This document shows, piece after piece, positions 1 through 7,953 of a stretch of DNA of 39,166 nt. Source of the DNA: UBA5232 sp964557565 (GTDB taxonomy: Bacteria > Patescibacteriota > Dojkabacteria > SC72); the NCBI GenBank assembly GCA_964557565.1, contig CAZLAH010000006.1, forward strand, positions 1-39,166. Reading direction: 5' to 3'. The position numbers and the translations under genes are program-made. The notes under the pieces are model-generated. The model had not been told where the DNA came from, made no database searches, and saw nothing but the letters and a program-made list of their open reading frames with translations. The first letter of the stretch is position 1; each line of letters starts with the position of its first letter.

Positions 1-177
1 AATATCTAATTTCTGTACAGTTATTTTTACAGAATGAAATACATTGTAGAAAAGGAAACTAGCAATTACAACAAAAAGTATCTTTGCAGGTAGATTATTC
101 AAAAGAGAACCTACCTCAAAATCTACTTTTTGAGTTGAATTTTCTTCTATTCTGTCGTTAAAAATCACCCTATCCAT
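1..177 (-). CDS. N-terminus of a single-pass membrane protein, cut by the window edge
   Basis: An open frame of 59 codons starts at an ATG (177-175) and runs off the left edge. Seen: a short charged cytoplasmic N-terminus (about residues 1-26), one hydrophobic segment (about 28-46, PAKILFVVIASFLFY), then an amphipathic stretch ending near VQKLDI. This layout resembles DivIC/FtsB/FtsL-type septum proteins, in which a single TM helix is followed by a coiled coil. Only the start of the possible coil is visible, so that family is a guess. A TATACA hexamer ends six bases before the ATG, the leaderless spacing seen at many genes here, which supports the start. It diverges from the recombinase gene. 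Confidence 0.55.
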   Translation of the reverse strand, partial: MDRVIFNDRIEENSTQKVDFEVGSLLNNLPAKILFVVIASFLFYNVFHSVKITVQKLDI

Positions 178-183
178 ATATTA

Positions 184-189
184 TGTATA
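184..189 (-). promoter_or_regulatory. -10 element (TATACA) for the left-edge gene
   Basis: TATACA on the minus strand ends 6 bases before the ATG at 177, which would start transcription at or within a base of the ATG. A second TATAAT lies at 191-196 and would give a roughly 7-base leader instead. No convincing -35 was seen. Confidence 0.45.
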
Positions 190-232
190 CATTATATCTT
201 CCATCGCTTAAACAACCTATATACATTTATTA

Positions 233-261
233 TTGCCCTTGTGGGTGGGAGGTGATATAAT
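233..261 (+). promoter_or_regulatory. Sigma-70-type promoter of the recombinase gene
   Basis: TTGCCC (233-238), a 17-base spacer and TATAAT (256-261) form a near-consensus promoter. Transcription would start near 268, leaving a leader of about 39 bases before the GTG at 307. No Shine-Dalgarno site is visible in that leader. Confidence 0.65.
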
Positions 262-306
262 TTTTCTATATTAGAAAACTGCGATAAATTAATAACGCAA
301 AACAAA

Positions 307-1194
307 GTGAGTGAAATAAATAATCCAGAATTTAAAGAGAAAAGTACATTTTTTGTAAATGACCTTAAGTCAAAGAGCCGTTCGGAAGCAACAATAATTG
401 CATATGCTAAAGATATTGAACAACTTTTAAATTTTTTCTCCAGAGACGGAATTAGCTCACTCATGAAAGTTGAATCTGACGACTTGGAAAGATATAAACA
501 AAGCTTACAGGACAACAACTACACACCAAAGAGCATTTCAAGGAAGATAAATAGTACAAGAACTTTCTTTAGATATTTACTTGAGAATAGATATATAAAT
601 GATAATGTTGCAGAGAAATTGGCACATCCTAGGTTTGAAACAAAACCTCCTAGAGTCCTAACCGAGATGGAATATCGAGCATTAAGAGATGTAAGCAGGG
701 TTGACATCCGACTCTACTCTATCGTGGAAATCCTTTTACAAACTGGCATCAGGATTGGAGAGTTAGCAGGGTTAACAACCGATGATATTAGGAAATCAAA
801 AGATAACAAGATCGATTTTTTGTATATCAAAGCATATGGTAGTCACCCATCTAGAAAAGTTCCTTTGAATAAGTCAGCGAAGAAAGCACTTGATGAATAT
901 ATAACAATAAGACCAGAGACAGAGGAAGATACAATCTTTGTAACAAAGAATGGGAGACCATTACTCGTGAGAAACATTAGAACAGCTATTGATAAGGCTT
1001 TTGAGAAAGCAGGAATAAAAAATGCGAAGGTTAACGATCTGAGGAATACTTTTATAGCTCATCACCTATCAAATGGTGTCAGTCTCGTTACAGTATCAAA
1101 ACTTGTTGGACACAAGAGACTTTCTACAACAGAGAAATACTTGAATCTTGTCAAAATACAGGCAGAAGAAGAGAAAAACTTAAAAGATCTTTAA
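307..1194 (+). CDS. Tyrosine recombinase (XerC/XerD-like integrase)
   Basis: A 295-aa site-specific recombinase, the usual length for Xer proteins. The N-terminal SAM-like core-binding domain spans about residues 8-95 and the catalytic domain about 115-290. Visible active-site residues are Arg149 (TGIRIGEL), Lys175, Arg246, His269 (VGHK) and the nucleophile Tyr278 (TTEKYL). The box II motif normally read HxLRH is NDLRN here (243-247), so the first conserved His is Asn243. The start is GTG, chosen because a consensus promoter lies upstream and no better in-frame start precedes it. It may be the chromosome-dimer recombinase (XerC/D role) or an integrase. No mobile-element boundaries are visible around it, so a housekeeping role is the better inference. 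Confidence 0.85.
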   Translation: MSEINNPEFKEKSTFFVNDLKSKSRSEATIIAYAKDIEQLLNFFSRDGISSLMKVESDDLERYKQSLQDNNYTPKSISRKINSTRTFFRYLLENRYINDNVAEKLAHPRFETKPPRVLTEMEYRALRDVSRVDIRLYSIVEILLQTGIRIGELAGLTTDDIRKSKDNKIDFLYIKAYGSHPSRKVPLNKSAKKALDEYITIRPETEEDTIFVTKNGRPLLVRNIRTAIDKAFEKAGIKNAKVNDLRNTFIAHHLSNGVSLVTVSKLVGHKRLSTTEKYLNLVKIQAEEEKNLKDL

Positions 1195-1283
1195 CTTACC
1201 TGTAGTAAATCATTTTCAACAGTAAAAAGCAGTATAGTCCTTGTCAGAAGGGAAGAATTTACTAACCTAAACCTATTGGAATA

Positions 1284-1357
1284 TGGGAGTAGATGGATTC
1301 GAACCATCGACCACGGCTTTATAAGAACCGCGCTCTAACCGACTGAGCTATACTCCC
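1284..1357 (-). tRNA. tRNA-Ile(UAU)
   Basis: A 74-nt cloverleaf with acceptor GGGAGTA/TACTCCC, D stem GCTC/GAGC, anticodon stem CGGTT/AGCCG with loop CTTATAA, and T stem GATGG/CCATC. The anticodon is UAU, which reads the isoleucine codon AUA directly. CCA is not encoded. The gene is convergent with the recombinase. Most bacteria instead read AUA with a CAU tRNA modified to lysidine by TilS. Confidence 0.9.
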
Positions 1358-1403
1358 GATAAGGATGATTTTACCAAATGTTTCGCCATATTAGAAGGGC
1401 TTG

Positions 1404-3929
1404 TTACATGCCGAAGGTTGGAAAGCCTTGTGGTTCTGCGGGCTTTTCCTCTTTTACATCTAATTGAGACCTGATCTTGATATCTTGGTTCACAACTTCT
1501 AAATCTCTTCCATACTTTCTTCTAGATAATTCTTTGATTATGTTAGCAACTTCTTTGTTAACTGGTAGGTCAAATCCTGATTCTGGGTATTTGGAGCCAA
1601 AAAGAGTATCAAGAGTAAATGGAGAAGGATATGATCCTTTGTTTAAAAGTTTGACATAGTAATGACCTACTCCTTGATTAACCATATCCATAGCAGTTAT
1701 GTAAGATTCAAATTGTGTTTCTAAGAACTTAGCGTCTTCGGCACTACATCTTGCTATGAAAAGTGATCCTACATTTCCAAATACTGCATTTTTTATATCT
1801 TCAGGTAGCTGCCCGATGTATTGGTGTGCAAGTGTTAAGTTAAGTCTGTATTTTCTAGCTTCGGAGAGGATTGAGTTAAATTCTTCTGTTGTGAAATTCT
1901 GGAATTCATCAGCATAGAAGAAGAAATCTCTTCTTTGGTCTTCCGCTATATTCTCCCTACTTAGTGCTGCTGCAAGCATTTTCTGTACTAAGAGCAACCC
2001 AAGGAAAGACATATTTTCATCCCCTATTTTACCCTTAGAGAGGTTTACGATTAAGATCTTTCCGTTGTCCATTATTTCTCTAAAATCAAAGGATGATTTA
2101 GATTGACCTATTATATTCCTTATCGCAAGGTTCGTAGTAAATTTGTCAAATTTAGATATAAAGTATGTGAGAGATTCAGATTTTGTTTTTTTGTCCGTTT
2201 TAGCAACCTGGTCTGTCCAATATCTTCGGACTAGATCATCTTGTATGAGGGGTAGCCAGTGGCTCATAACCCAATCTTCATCTTGGAGTATTCTAACAAC
2301 CTCTATCAATGTAGAGTCTTTTTTAGACATTGCTGTTAGCATGGAGTTTCTTACTGCTTGTTGGAAGGCAGGTCCTGCGTAGCCTTGGTTATTAGGATCA
2401 AAAAGTCGTATCAAAAGAGCAAGGAAGCTGTTTACAACTTGGTGTTTGTGTTGTTCATTGTAATATTCCATTATGTTCAATCCAAATGGTCTATCAAAAT
2501 CTCCTGCATCAAAATATATTACATCCTCAGCTCTTTCAGGAGGGATTCTTTCAAGTATCATTTCTGCTGTCTGGCCATGAGGATCTATGAAGCAGCATCC
2601 ATCACCATTGTATATGTCTTGAAGTATCATTCTTGCCATAAGCCATGATTTACCGGTACCTGTTTGACCAAGTATGTAAGAATGTCTTCTACGATCATCT
2701 CTTTCAAAGCATATGATTTTCTTTTTCCCTCTGAAATGATTGTTCCCTATCCATATAGTATCTTTAGATTTAATGTCTGAACTTATTTCATTGCTAGCTA
2801 TTAATTCTCTTGCTAGCAACCATCGTATATTTGGTGTAGAAATGTTTTTGTTTGGGAAATGGAAAATAGAAGCCAACTCTTCAAGATTAAGAATCGTTTT
2901 CTCATCTTCAGGTGTTCTTCTGTATATTACATCGTAAAGGAAGCTTTTCTCCTCTTTTTTCTCTAATTTTCTTTTCTTCAACCTGTTAATACCTGGATTT
3001 CCGTACTGATCAAAAGCACCAATAATGTTCTCTAAATGCATTTTAGCTATTGCTTGGTCTGGAGCACTAGTGATTATTCGGATCTCCGCCATTAGACCTG
3101 TTTTAGATATTTTCTTACTAATTCCTTGAATTTTTTCTTGTGATATATTTATCTTTTTCTTTTCAGGATCAGAGTTGTTGTTTTCAACTTTTTGAACAAA
3201 CTTAGCACCATTCTTTTGCCACGATTGATCGGTTGGAGCAACAATTAGTTGTACTACTGCCCCTTCGTTCTCAGACATTTTACTAAGTGTACTTAAGACA
3301 TTCGCCATGGGATCTCCTGTAAAATCTTCAGCTACTCTTAATGGGCAGTATGGATCTTCATCTAATCCTAATTTTGCACATGCTATCTCACTTCCTGGAG
3401 CAAATATGTTGTATTCACCAACCACAGAAACATCAGCCTCTTGGTAGGAACCAAGTATTTGTTTTTCAACAAGATCTGCTAGTTTTCTTGGGCAGTGAAC
3501 ATAGAAACGAATTTCACCAGGCAATCCGATCATTTCAAAGCTAACACAATTATTTACACTGAATTTCTCTGCGAAACCCTCCGCCTTTCCACCTATTCCA
3601 TAGAGATTGGCAAACATTTTCTCTGCTACCCCTATTTCTACTTCATTGTTTCTTGGTACTCTAACTTCCATTAATATCCCATCTGAAGCTTTTTCGTTCC
3701 TATCTTTCCTCCTTAATTTTTTCTTTATGTACAAGAAAGAAAGTCCACCTAGTAGTATTATTCCAAGTAAAAAAACAATCAGTCCCCAGGGGATATCAAT
3801 GCTTTCTTTGCCATACAAAGATGTATATGAATCGTCTGGATATACAACATCTGAACCTATTTCGATATCAGGTTCTTTAACAGGAGATGGACCAATGTTT
3901 TGTGCGTATGTAAATCCCTCTAAATCCAT
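1404..3929 (-). CDS. T4SS-type ATPase (VirD4/TraG/VirB4-like) with N-terminal membrane anchor
   Basis: An 841-aa protein. One TM helix lies at about residues 48-68, followed by a basic KKKLRRK stop-transfer, then a soluble region and an ATPase domain. Walker A is GQTGTGKS (421-428), followed by FIDPHG (447-452). The Walker B-like YADEFQNF (672-679) and the AHQY motif (701-704) are typical of VirD4/TraG and VirB4 hexameric pumps. It probably energises DNA or protein transfer, or pilus assembly, at the membrane. The only other T4SS-like genes in the window are the five pilin-like genes 6-8 kb away. A TATACT ends nine bases before the ATG (hexamer 3939-3944). Assignment to the VirD4 rather than the VirB4 branch is not possible by eye. 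Confidence 0.85.
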   Translation of the reverse strand: MDLEGFTYAQNIGPSPVKEPDIEIGSDVVYPDDSYTSLYGKESIDIPWGLIVFLLGIILLGGLSFLYIKKKLRRKDRNEKASDGILMEVRVPRNNEVEIGVAEKMFANLYGIGGKAEGFAEKFSVNNCVSFEMIGLPGEIRFYVHCPRKLADLVEKQILGSYQEADVSVVGEYNIFAPGSEIACAKLGLDEDPYCPLRVAEDFTGDPMANVLSTLSKMSENEGAVVQLIVAPTDQSWQKNGAKFVQKVENNNSDPEKKKINISQEKIQGISKKISKTGLMAEIRIITSAPDQAIAKMHLENIIGAFDQYGNPGINRLKKRKLEKKEEKSFLYDVIYRRTPEDEKTILNLEELASIFHFPNKNISTPNIRWLLARELIASNEISSDIKSKDTIWIGNNHFRGKKKIICFERDDRRRHSYILGQTGTGKSWLMARMILQDIYNGDGCCFIDPHGQTAEMILERIPPERAEDVIYFDAGDFDRPFGLNIMEYYNEQHKHQVVNSFLALLIRLFDPNNQGYAGPAFQQAVRNSMLTAMSKKDSTLIEVVRILQDEDWVMSHWLPLIQDDLVRRYWTDQVAKTDKKTKSESLTYFISKFDKFTTNLAIRNIIGQSKSSFDFREIMDNGKILIVNLSKGKIGDENMSFLGLLLVQKMLAAALSRENIAEDQRRDFFFYADEFQNFTTEEFNSILSEARKYRLNLTLAHQYIGQLPEDIKNAVFGNVGSLFIARCSAEDAKFLETQFESYITAMDMVNQGVGHYYVKLLNKGSYPSPFTLDTLFGSKYPESGFDLPVNKEVANIIKELSRRKYGRDLEVVNQDIKIRSQLDVKEEKPAEPQGFPTFGM

Positions 3930-3991
3930 ATACAGGACAGTATATATTATGTATAAAGGATATCACAGAGGAATAGTTATATCAAAAACGG

Positions 3992-4303
3992 TTATACAGC
4001 TGTAGGAAGCATTTCTCCACTAGCTTTGGCAAGTACAATCGATGAAGGTTCTGTATTATTTTGAGAGATTGGATATCCAACACTTATTACTGGAGTATTA
4101 GGAGTTATTGTTGCAGTTTTCTTTTCCTGAGGTTCCCTATTGTGGGATTTAGACTCAACAGAAGGTACAGGAATAATAGATTCTTCAGATAAAGGATCGG
4201 TATTAACAGACTGTGGAATCTCAGAATTCGAAACAATCTTTCTTACCTCGAGATTGTTAACAGGTTTAAATTCTGTTGTATTTTGATCTATCATATTTCC
4301 CAT
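3992..4303 (-). CDS. Low-complexity hydrophilic protein of unknown function
   Basis: A 103-aa protein rich in Ser, Pro, Thr, Asn and Glu, with no membrane segment, cysteine cluster or recognisable domain. It looks intrinsically disordered. It lies 62 bases upstream of the T4SS-type ATPase on the same strand and could be co-transcribed with it. A TATAAT (4314-4319) overlaps the smpB stop codon and ends ten bases before this ATG, which supports an independent promoter and hence a real gene. No function is proposed. Confidence 0.55.
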   Translation of the reverse strand: MGNMIDQNTTEFKPVNNLEVRKIVSNSEIPQSVNTDPLSEESIIPVPSVESKSHNREPQEKKTATITPNTPVISVGYPISQNNTEPSSIVLAKASGEMLPTAV

Positions 4304-4314
4304 AACCTATAATA

Positions 4315-4758
4315 TTATACCACATATTTTCTGCTTTCATGCAACAATTCCCTATCTAATGTCCTTTCTTTCTCTCTGTTTTTCTTTTCGTAATCCTTTC
4401 TTCCCCTACCAACTCCTACTTCTACTTTTACTTTTCCTCTTGTAACATACAGGGAAATAGGTAGCAATGTCAATTTACCTTGTTTTAATTTGCTATCTAG
4501 CTTTACTAACTCCTCTCTCTTTACAAGTAATTTTCTAGATCTTTTAGAATCATATCCTTCTAGACTAGAATACTTGTATTTAGGTATATCAGTATTAACA
4601 AGATACAATTCATCACCAATTATCTTCACGTATGAATCTCCTAAATTTGCTCTCCCGGATTTAACAGATTTAACCTCCGCTCCAGTAAGGATAATTCCAG
4701 CCTCAAATCTTTCTAAGATATCATAGTTAAAGGAAGCCTTTTTATTAATAATTTTCAT
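4315..4758 (-). CDS. smpB: SsrA-binding protein SmpB
   Basis: A 147-aa protein that binds the tRNA-like domain of tmRNA and delivers it to stalled ribosomes. Family signatures are clear: NKKASFNYDI, FEAGIILTGAEVKSVKSG, NLGDSYVKI and RKLLVKREE. After these comes the basic C-terminal tail (GRGRKDYEKKNREKERTLDRE) that enters the mRNA channel. Length is close to the usual 150-160 aa. The partner tmRNA is in this window at 20915-21335. TATAAT ends six bases before the ATG, predicting a leaderless transcript. Confidence 0.96.
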   Translation of the reverse strand: MKIINKKASFNYDILERFEAGIILTGAEVKSVKSGRANLGDSYVKIIGDELYLVNTDIPKYKYSSLEGYDSKRSRKLLVKREELVKLDSKLKQGKLTLLPISLYVTRGKVKVEVGVGRGRKDYEKKNREKERTLDRELLHESRKYVV

Positions 4759-4764
4759 ACTCTA

Positions 4765-4770
4765 ATTATA
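4765..4770 (-). promoter_or_regulatory. -10 element of smpB (leaderless spacing)
   Basis: A perfect TATAAT on the minus strand ends 6 bases before the smpB ATG at 4758. It lies just before the stop codon of the upstream 749-aa gene. No good -35 was seen. Confidence 0.6.
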
Positions 4771-7020
4771 CTACAATGACACCTTCCATATGACAGAACC
4801 ATCAAGGACATACATATTTTCCTCTTTCTCATCTACTACAATATCTTTAACATTACCCCATATATCTTGAGTATCACCTCTGTATGCATATTGGTTAAGC
4901 AAAACTATTTGGTCTGGATGGAGAATTTCTCCTCCACCCTCTAATGGTTTCTCGAATTTGAATATCCTCCTGTTTTCAGAATCAAAAATATATAATCCTT
5001 TCTTTAGATCCCCTCTTGTAAAACCCTTAGTTAAATTACCATAATTACCATCAAAACCTCCCACAGTAAGAGGTGCTTCTGCTTGTTTTTGCTCCACATA
5101 GCTATAGTTGTATCTCACTAATTTAGGATCTAAAGATGTTGTAATATATACACTTAAATCAGAAAACACATCATTTGCTTGTGAGAATTCTTCTTTCTCA
5201 AGGTATGGGTATGACAAACCGTATCTGTCACCGTATGCAGGTGTTGATTTTAGTAAAGTTTTTAAGTCTCTCGAGAGTAAATATACATTGTCAGACTCTG
5301 TCAACACGATCATCTCTACAATATCTTTTGCTTTCAAATCATCAGTAGAAAGGCCAGAAAGAGGTGTAATATCTGTAAACCAACTACTTTCATCAAATGG
5401 TGCTTTCACCATCCCAACCTTGGAATCAAAAACATATACTCCACCAACTCCTACAGATATATATTCCGGGTCTATTAATGCTTTGTTCTCGTCTGGCAAT
5501 GTCTTAACACTCTTGTCATACAAAGAGATTCTATGTACTGCATTTCTGTCTTTGTCTGAAACAACCAAATACTCATTTCCTGATTTGTCCATATATATAT
5601 CAATATCTGTAGGACTAGATCCTTCACCAAATGCCAATCTAGCTTCTACGTATTTAGACATATTGCCAAGTCCCTCTGACACCCCTACTCTCCTGTAAAG
5701 CATGTCTGCCAGAGCAAGGTATTTCTTTTCTAATTCATCTTCTTTTTTCTTGTCTGCCTCTGTAAGCTCAGAAGGAATCTCCCCTAGAAGTTTTTCCACT
5801 TTAAAAAGATATGTCTCAGCACTAGATCTATCTGATCTCCAAATACTATCAACTTTGTTTAAAAATTCATCCATCTGTACAAATCTCTCATTTGCATACC
5901 GAGAGGTTTCTCTTTCCTTCTTTTTGTTAATTGTAAAGTTAATCCCAAAAGCTATTAATACTATTACCAGTAATGCTACCAATATTATTTTAAACCTTTT
6001 CCCTCTAACATCTCTGAATTTATACTCATCTATGCGCATTCCTTCTCTAGATGGTCTCCCAGGGATTTTAATCTCAGACATTTTAGACCCTATTTTCTTA
6101 AACCATCGTTTGTTCTTCAATCTACTTAAGATATATTCAAAAACAGAAGCTATCTTCTTTTGAAAAAATCTAAGTAATTTTCCAAAAAAATCACCAATTT
6201 TTTGAAAGAAAGGAACAATTTTCGGTAACGAAACTCCTACTAGAGATATTTTAGGAACTTTGTTAGAAATACTTCCACTTACCTTCTTTATTCCAGAAAT
6301 ACTATCTCCAAATATATCCTTTTTAACAGGAGCTACTGGTAAGATATCCTCCACTTTCTCTTCGACGATACTTTTCTTTTCTTCTTCCTTTTTCGTTCTA
6401 AAATACAGAAAACCACTTGGCTGACTTAAACTTTCCCCCAATATTTTCAAGAAATTAAGAACATCTTCCGCATTTTTTAACCTAGATATTTTGACCATAT
6501 TTTCTTTCATCTTTTCCTTTGTAGATACAATCAAGATATCGCTTTCTTTCAAAACAATCCCTACAGTTGTAGCTTTTTTCTTTGCAATTATCTCCCCAAT
6601 ATCTATCATTTCCTCTTTCTTAAAAAGAAAGACTTCATTTTCACCAAAGACACCAACGTATGCGCCTTCTTTTTTAAAGACTAAAACTGTAAAACTAACA
6701 TCTATACCGGTAGAAGAGAGATCTTTGTCGTTCTTAATAAGCTCTTTGATCTTGTTTACTCCTTCGCTCACAGCATCCTTGACTGATTCATTCGCAGACT
6801 TACTGTTAGAGTAAAGGTATCCATCCAGAATACTGTCTAATACAAATCTACTAAACCTGTTCGGTACAAAATCTTTTTCAGAAGAGATATTTAAAAGAAT
6901 ATATACATCACCCTCTTTTGAGACTTTCTTACCATTGGATACAGAAGAGGTATGCTTTAAGCTTGTAACAAAGCTCTTCTCTTTTTTAGAGTTATATATA
7001 TATTGTTGAGCAGTAATCAT
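4771..7020 (-). CDS. Single-pass protein: degenerate PP2C-like cytoplasmic domain and propeller-like extracellular domain
   Basis: A 749-aa protein. Residues 1-200 have a weak PP2C-like pattern (STGIDVSFTVLVF, AYVGVFGENEVFLFK, DILIVSTKEKM) but lack the DGMGG and other metal-binding aspartates. A basic linker rich in Phe and Lys spans about 250-340, and one TM helix lies at about 342-362. The outer part has a helical stretch (370-440), then repeats such as DPEYISVGVGGVYVFDSK and NMYVLDGSVIWKVSL that look like beta-propeller blades. It starts five bases after the upstream 89-aa gene, so it is the last gene of the SpoIID/PH operon. An envelope sensor or scaffold is plausible, but the PP2C and propeller calls are visual only. 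Confidence 0.6.
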   Translation of the reverse strand: MITAQQYIYNSKKEKSFVTSLKHTSSVSNGKKVSKEGDVYILLNISSEKDFVPNRFSRFVLDSILDGYLYSNSKSANESVKDAVSEGVNKIKELIKNDKDLSSTGIDVSFTVLVFKKEGAYVGVFGENEVFLFKKEEMIDIGEIIAKKKATTVGIVLKESDILIVSTKEKMKENMVKISRLKNAEDVLNFLKILGESLSQPSGFLYFRTKKEEEKKSIVEEKVEDILPVAPVKKDIFGDSISGIKKVSGSISNKVPKISLVGVSLPKIVPFFQKIGDFFGKLLRFFQKKIASVFEYILSRLKNKRWFKKIGSKMSEIKIPGRPSREGMRIDEYKFRDVRGKRFKIILVALLVIVLIAFGINFTINKKKERETSRYANERFVQMDEFLNKVDSIWRSDRSSAETYLFKVEKLLGEIPSELTEADKKKEDELEKKYLALADMLYRRVGVSEGLGNMSKYVEARLAFGEGSSPTDIDIYMDKSGNEYLVVSDKDRNAVHRISLYDKSVKTLPDENKALIDPEYISVGVGGVYVFDSKVGMVKAPFDESSWFTDITPLSGLSTDDLKAKDIVEMIVLTESDNVYLLSRDLKTLLKSTPAYGDRYGLSYPYLEKEEFSQANDVFSDLSVYITTSLDPKLVRYNYSYVEQKQAEAPLTVGGFDGNYGNLTKGFTRGDLKKGLYIFDSENRRIFKFEKPLEGGGEILHPDQIVLLNQYAYRGDTQDIWGNVKDIVVDEKEENMYVLDGSVIWKVSL

Positions 7021-7025
7021 TTTTC

Positions 7026-7295
7026 TTAACTAAGAATTAGAAAAAGGACAGCCAGTAAGCTCCCTACTATTGTCAAAAGAAGATACCCTAGTACTATTGT
7101 TTGGATCATTTTGTTCTCATTCGAACTGAAGGTATCTATTAATATTCTTACTCGAAGGTAAAGAAGGAGTCCAAAGAGAAGATTGCCTATCAAAAAAAGA
7201 AAGAGAGGGATTTTAAGAATATTTAAAAGGTTGATTGAAAAAACTCCAACCTGCTGTATTTTTAATTTGTCTAAAAACATACTTGCATCATTCAT
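7026..7295 (-). CDS. Small two-TM membrane protein
   Basis: An 89-aa protein with two hydrophobic segments (about residues 24-47 and 63-88) joined by a polar loop (RILIDTFSSNENKM), and no catalytic motif. Its ATG overlaps the stop of the upstream PH-domain gene by one base (TAATG). It is preceded by one of the few clear Shine-Dalgarno sequences here, AAAGGAG, about seven bases upstream, so translation is coupled within the operon. It resembles small two-TM proteins that are common in Patescibacteria. No function is proposed. Confidence 0.75.
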   Translation of the reverse strand: MNDASMFLDKLKIQQVGVFSINLLNILKIPLFLFLIGNLLFGLLLYLRVRILIDTFSSNENKMIQTIVLGYLLLTIVGSLLAVLFLILS

Positions 7296-7933
7296 TATAT
7301 TTCTCCTTTCTGTTTAGATTCCAAAAGATCATACAAGATATCCTGCACCTCTCTTGGTCTTGGTATATTGTTAAACTCTATCTCTGATTTCGCTCCTGCC
7401 GTTTGTATATATACTGTACCAACATCAAATACACTTCCAATTAACCCTATCTGCTTATGTGTTACATCCTCTATTCTTTCCAATCTAGCTTCCGAAGATG
7501 TATGGGAAAGTACACTGGTAAAATCCAAATCTATGACTCTTTGATCTGTAATTATGTTTACATTGAAATACCATTTTACAATTGCAAATACCAATACTGT
7601 TAAAAATAGTAATCCTGAGAATATGAAGAATACTATGAAGAGAGAGAGATTTTCTGTAAGTTCAGGTATTACCAATCTGAAAAGAAAGGGTAATGTTAGA
7701 GAAAGTAGCGCTAGAAACAAATGTGGTACATACATTATCCAATGAGAACGTACAATGAGGATTACATTTTCTTCTTTTTCCTTTCCAAGAAAGGTTAATC
7801 CCCTAGGGAAAGACATAAAGGAGCTATTATTTCCCATTTGGATATGATCTAGAAAACTTTTATTTAGTTTTCTAAATTTCTTAGGTATTTGATTAGGATT
7901 TTCCTTTTTTGCCATATGGTTAAAAGATATCAC
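7295..7933 (-). CDS. Bacterial PH-domain (YdbS/bPH2-like) membrane protein
   Basis: A 212-aa protein with a polar N-terminus, two TM helices (about 66-90 and 97-120), then a domain with the bPH2 signature: WYFNVNIITDQRVIDLDF, LERIEDVTHKQIGLIGSVFDVGTVYI and FNNIPRPREVQDILYDLL. Proteins of this family are membrane-anchored and of uncertain role, with stress or envelope functions suggested. The start at 7933 is GTG. An in-frame ATG at 7915 (MAKKENPNQ) is an equally plausible start. The gene begins 20 bases after the SpoIID-type gene and is probably co-transcribed with it. Confidence 0.8.
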   Translation of the reverse strand: MISFNHMAKKENPNQIPKKFRKLNKSFLDHIQMGNNSSFMSFPRGLTFLGKEKEENVILIVRSHWIMYVPHLFLALLSLTLPFLFRLVIPELTENLSLFIVFFIFSGLLFLTVLVFAIVKWYFNVNIITDQRVIDLDFTSVLSHTSSEARLERIEDVTHKQIGLIGSVFDVGTVYIQTAGAKSEIEFNNIPRPREVQDILYDLLESKQKGEI

Positions 7934-7953
7934 AATTAGACTGCTATAACAAG

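Noticed and set aside
307..1403. Integrated mobile element (recombinase next to a tRNA)
   Set aside because: No attachment repeats, element boundaries or cargo genes were seen; the tRNA is intact and convergent.
5108..6814. Several long plus-strand open frames opposite the 749-aa gene
   Set aside because: They are antisense to a gene with a clear TM and domain layout; Ser/Phe/Leu-rich composition is typical of reverse-frame shadows in AT-rich DNA.
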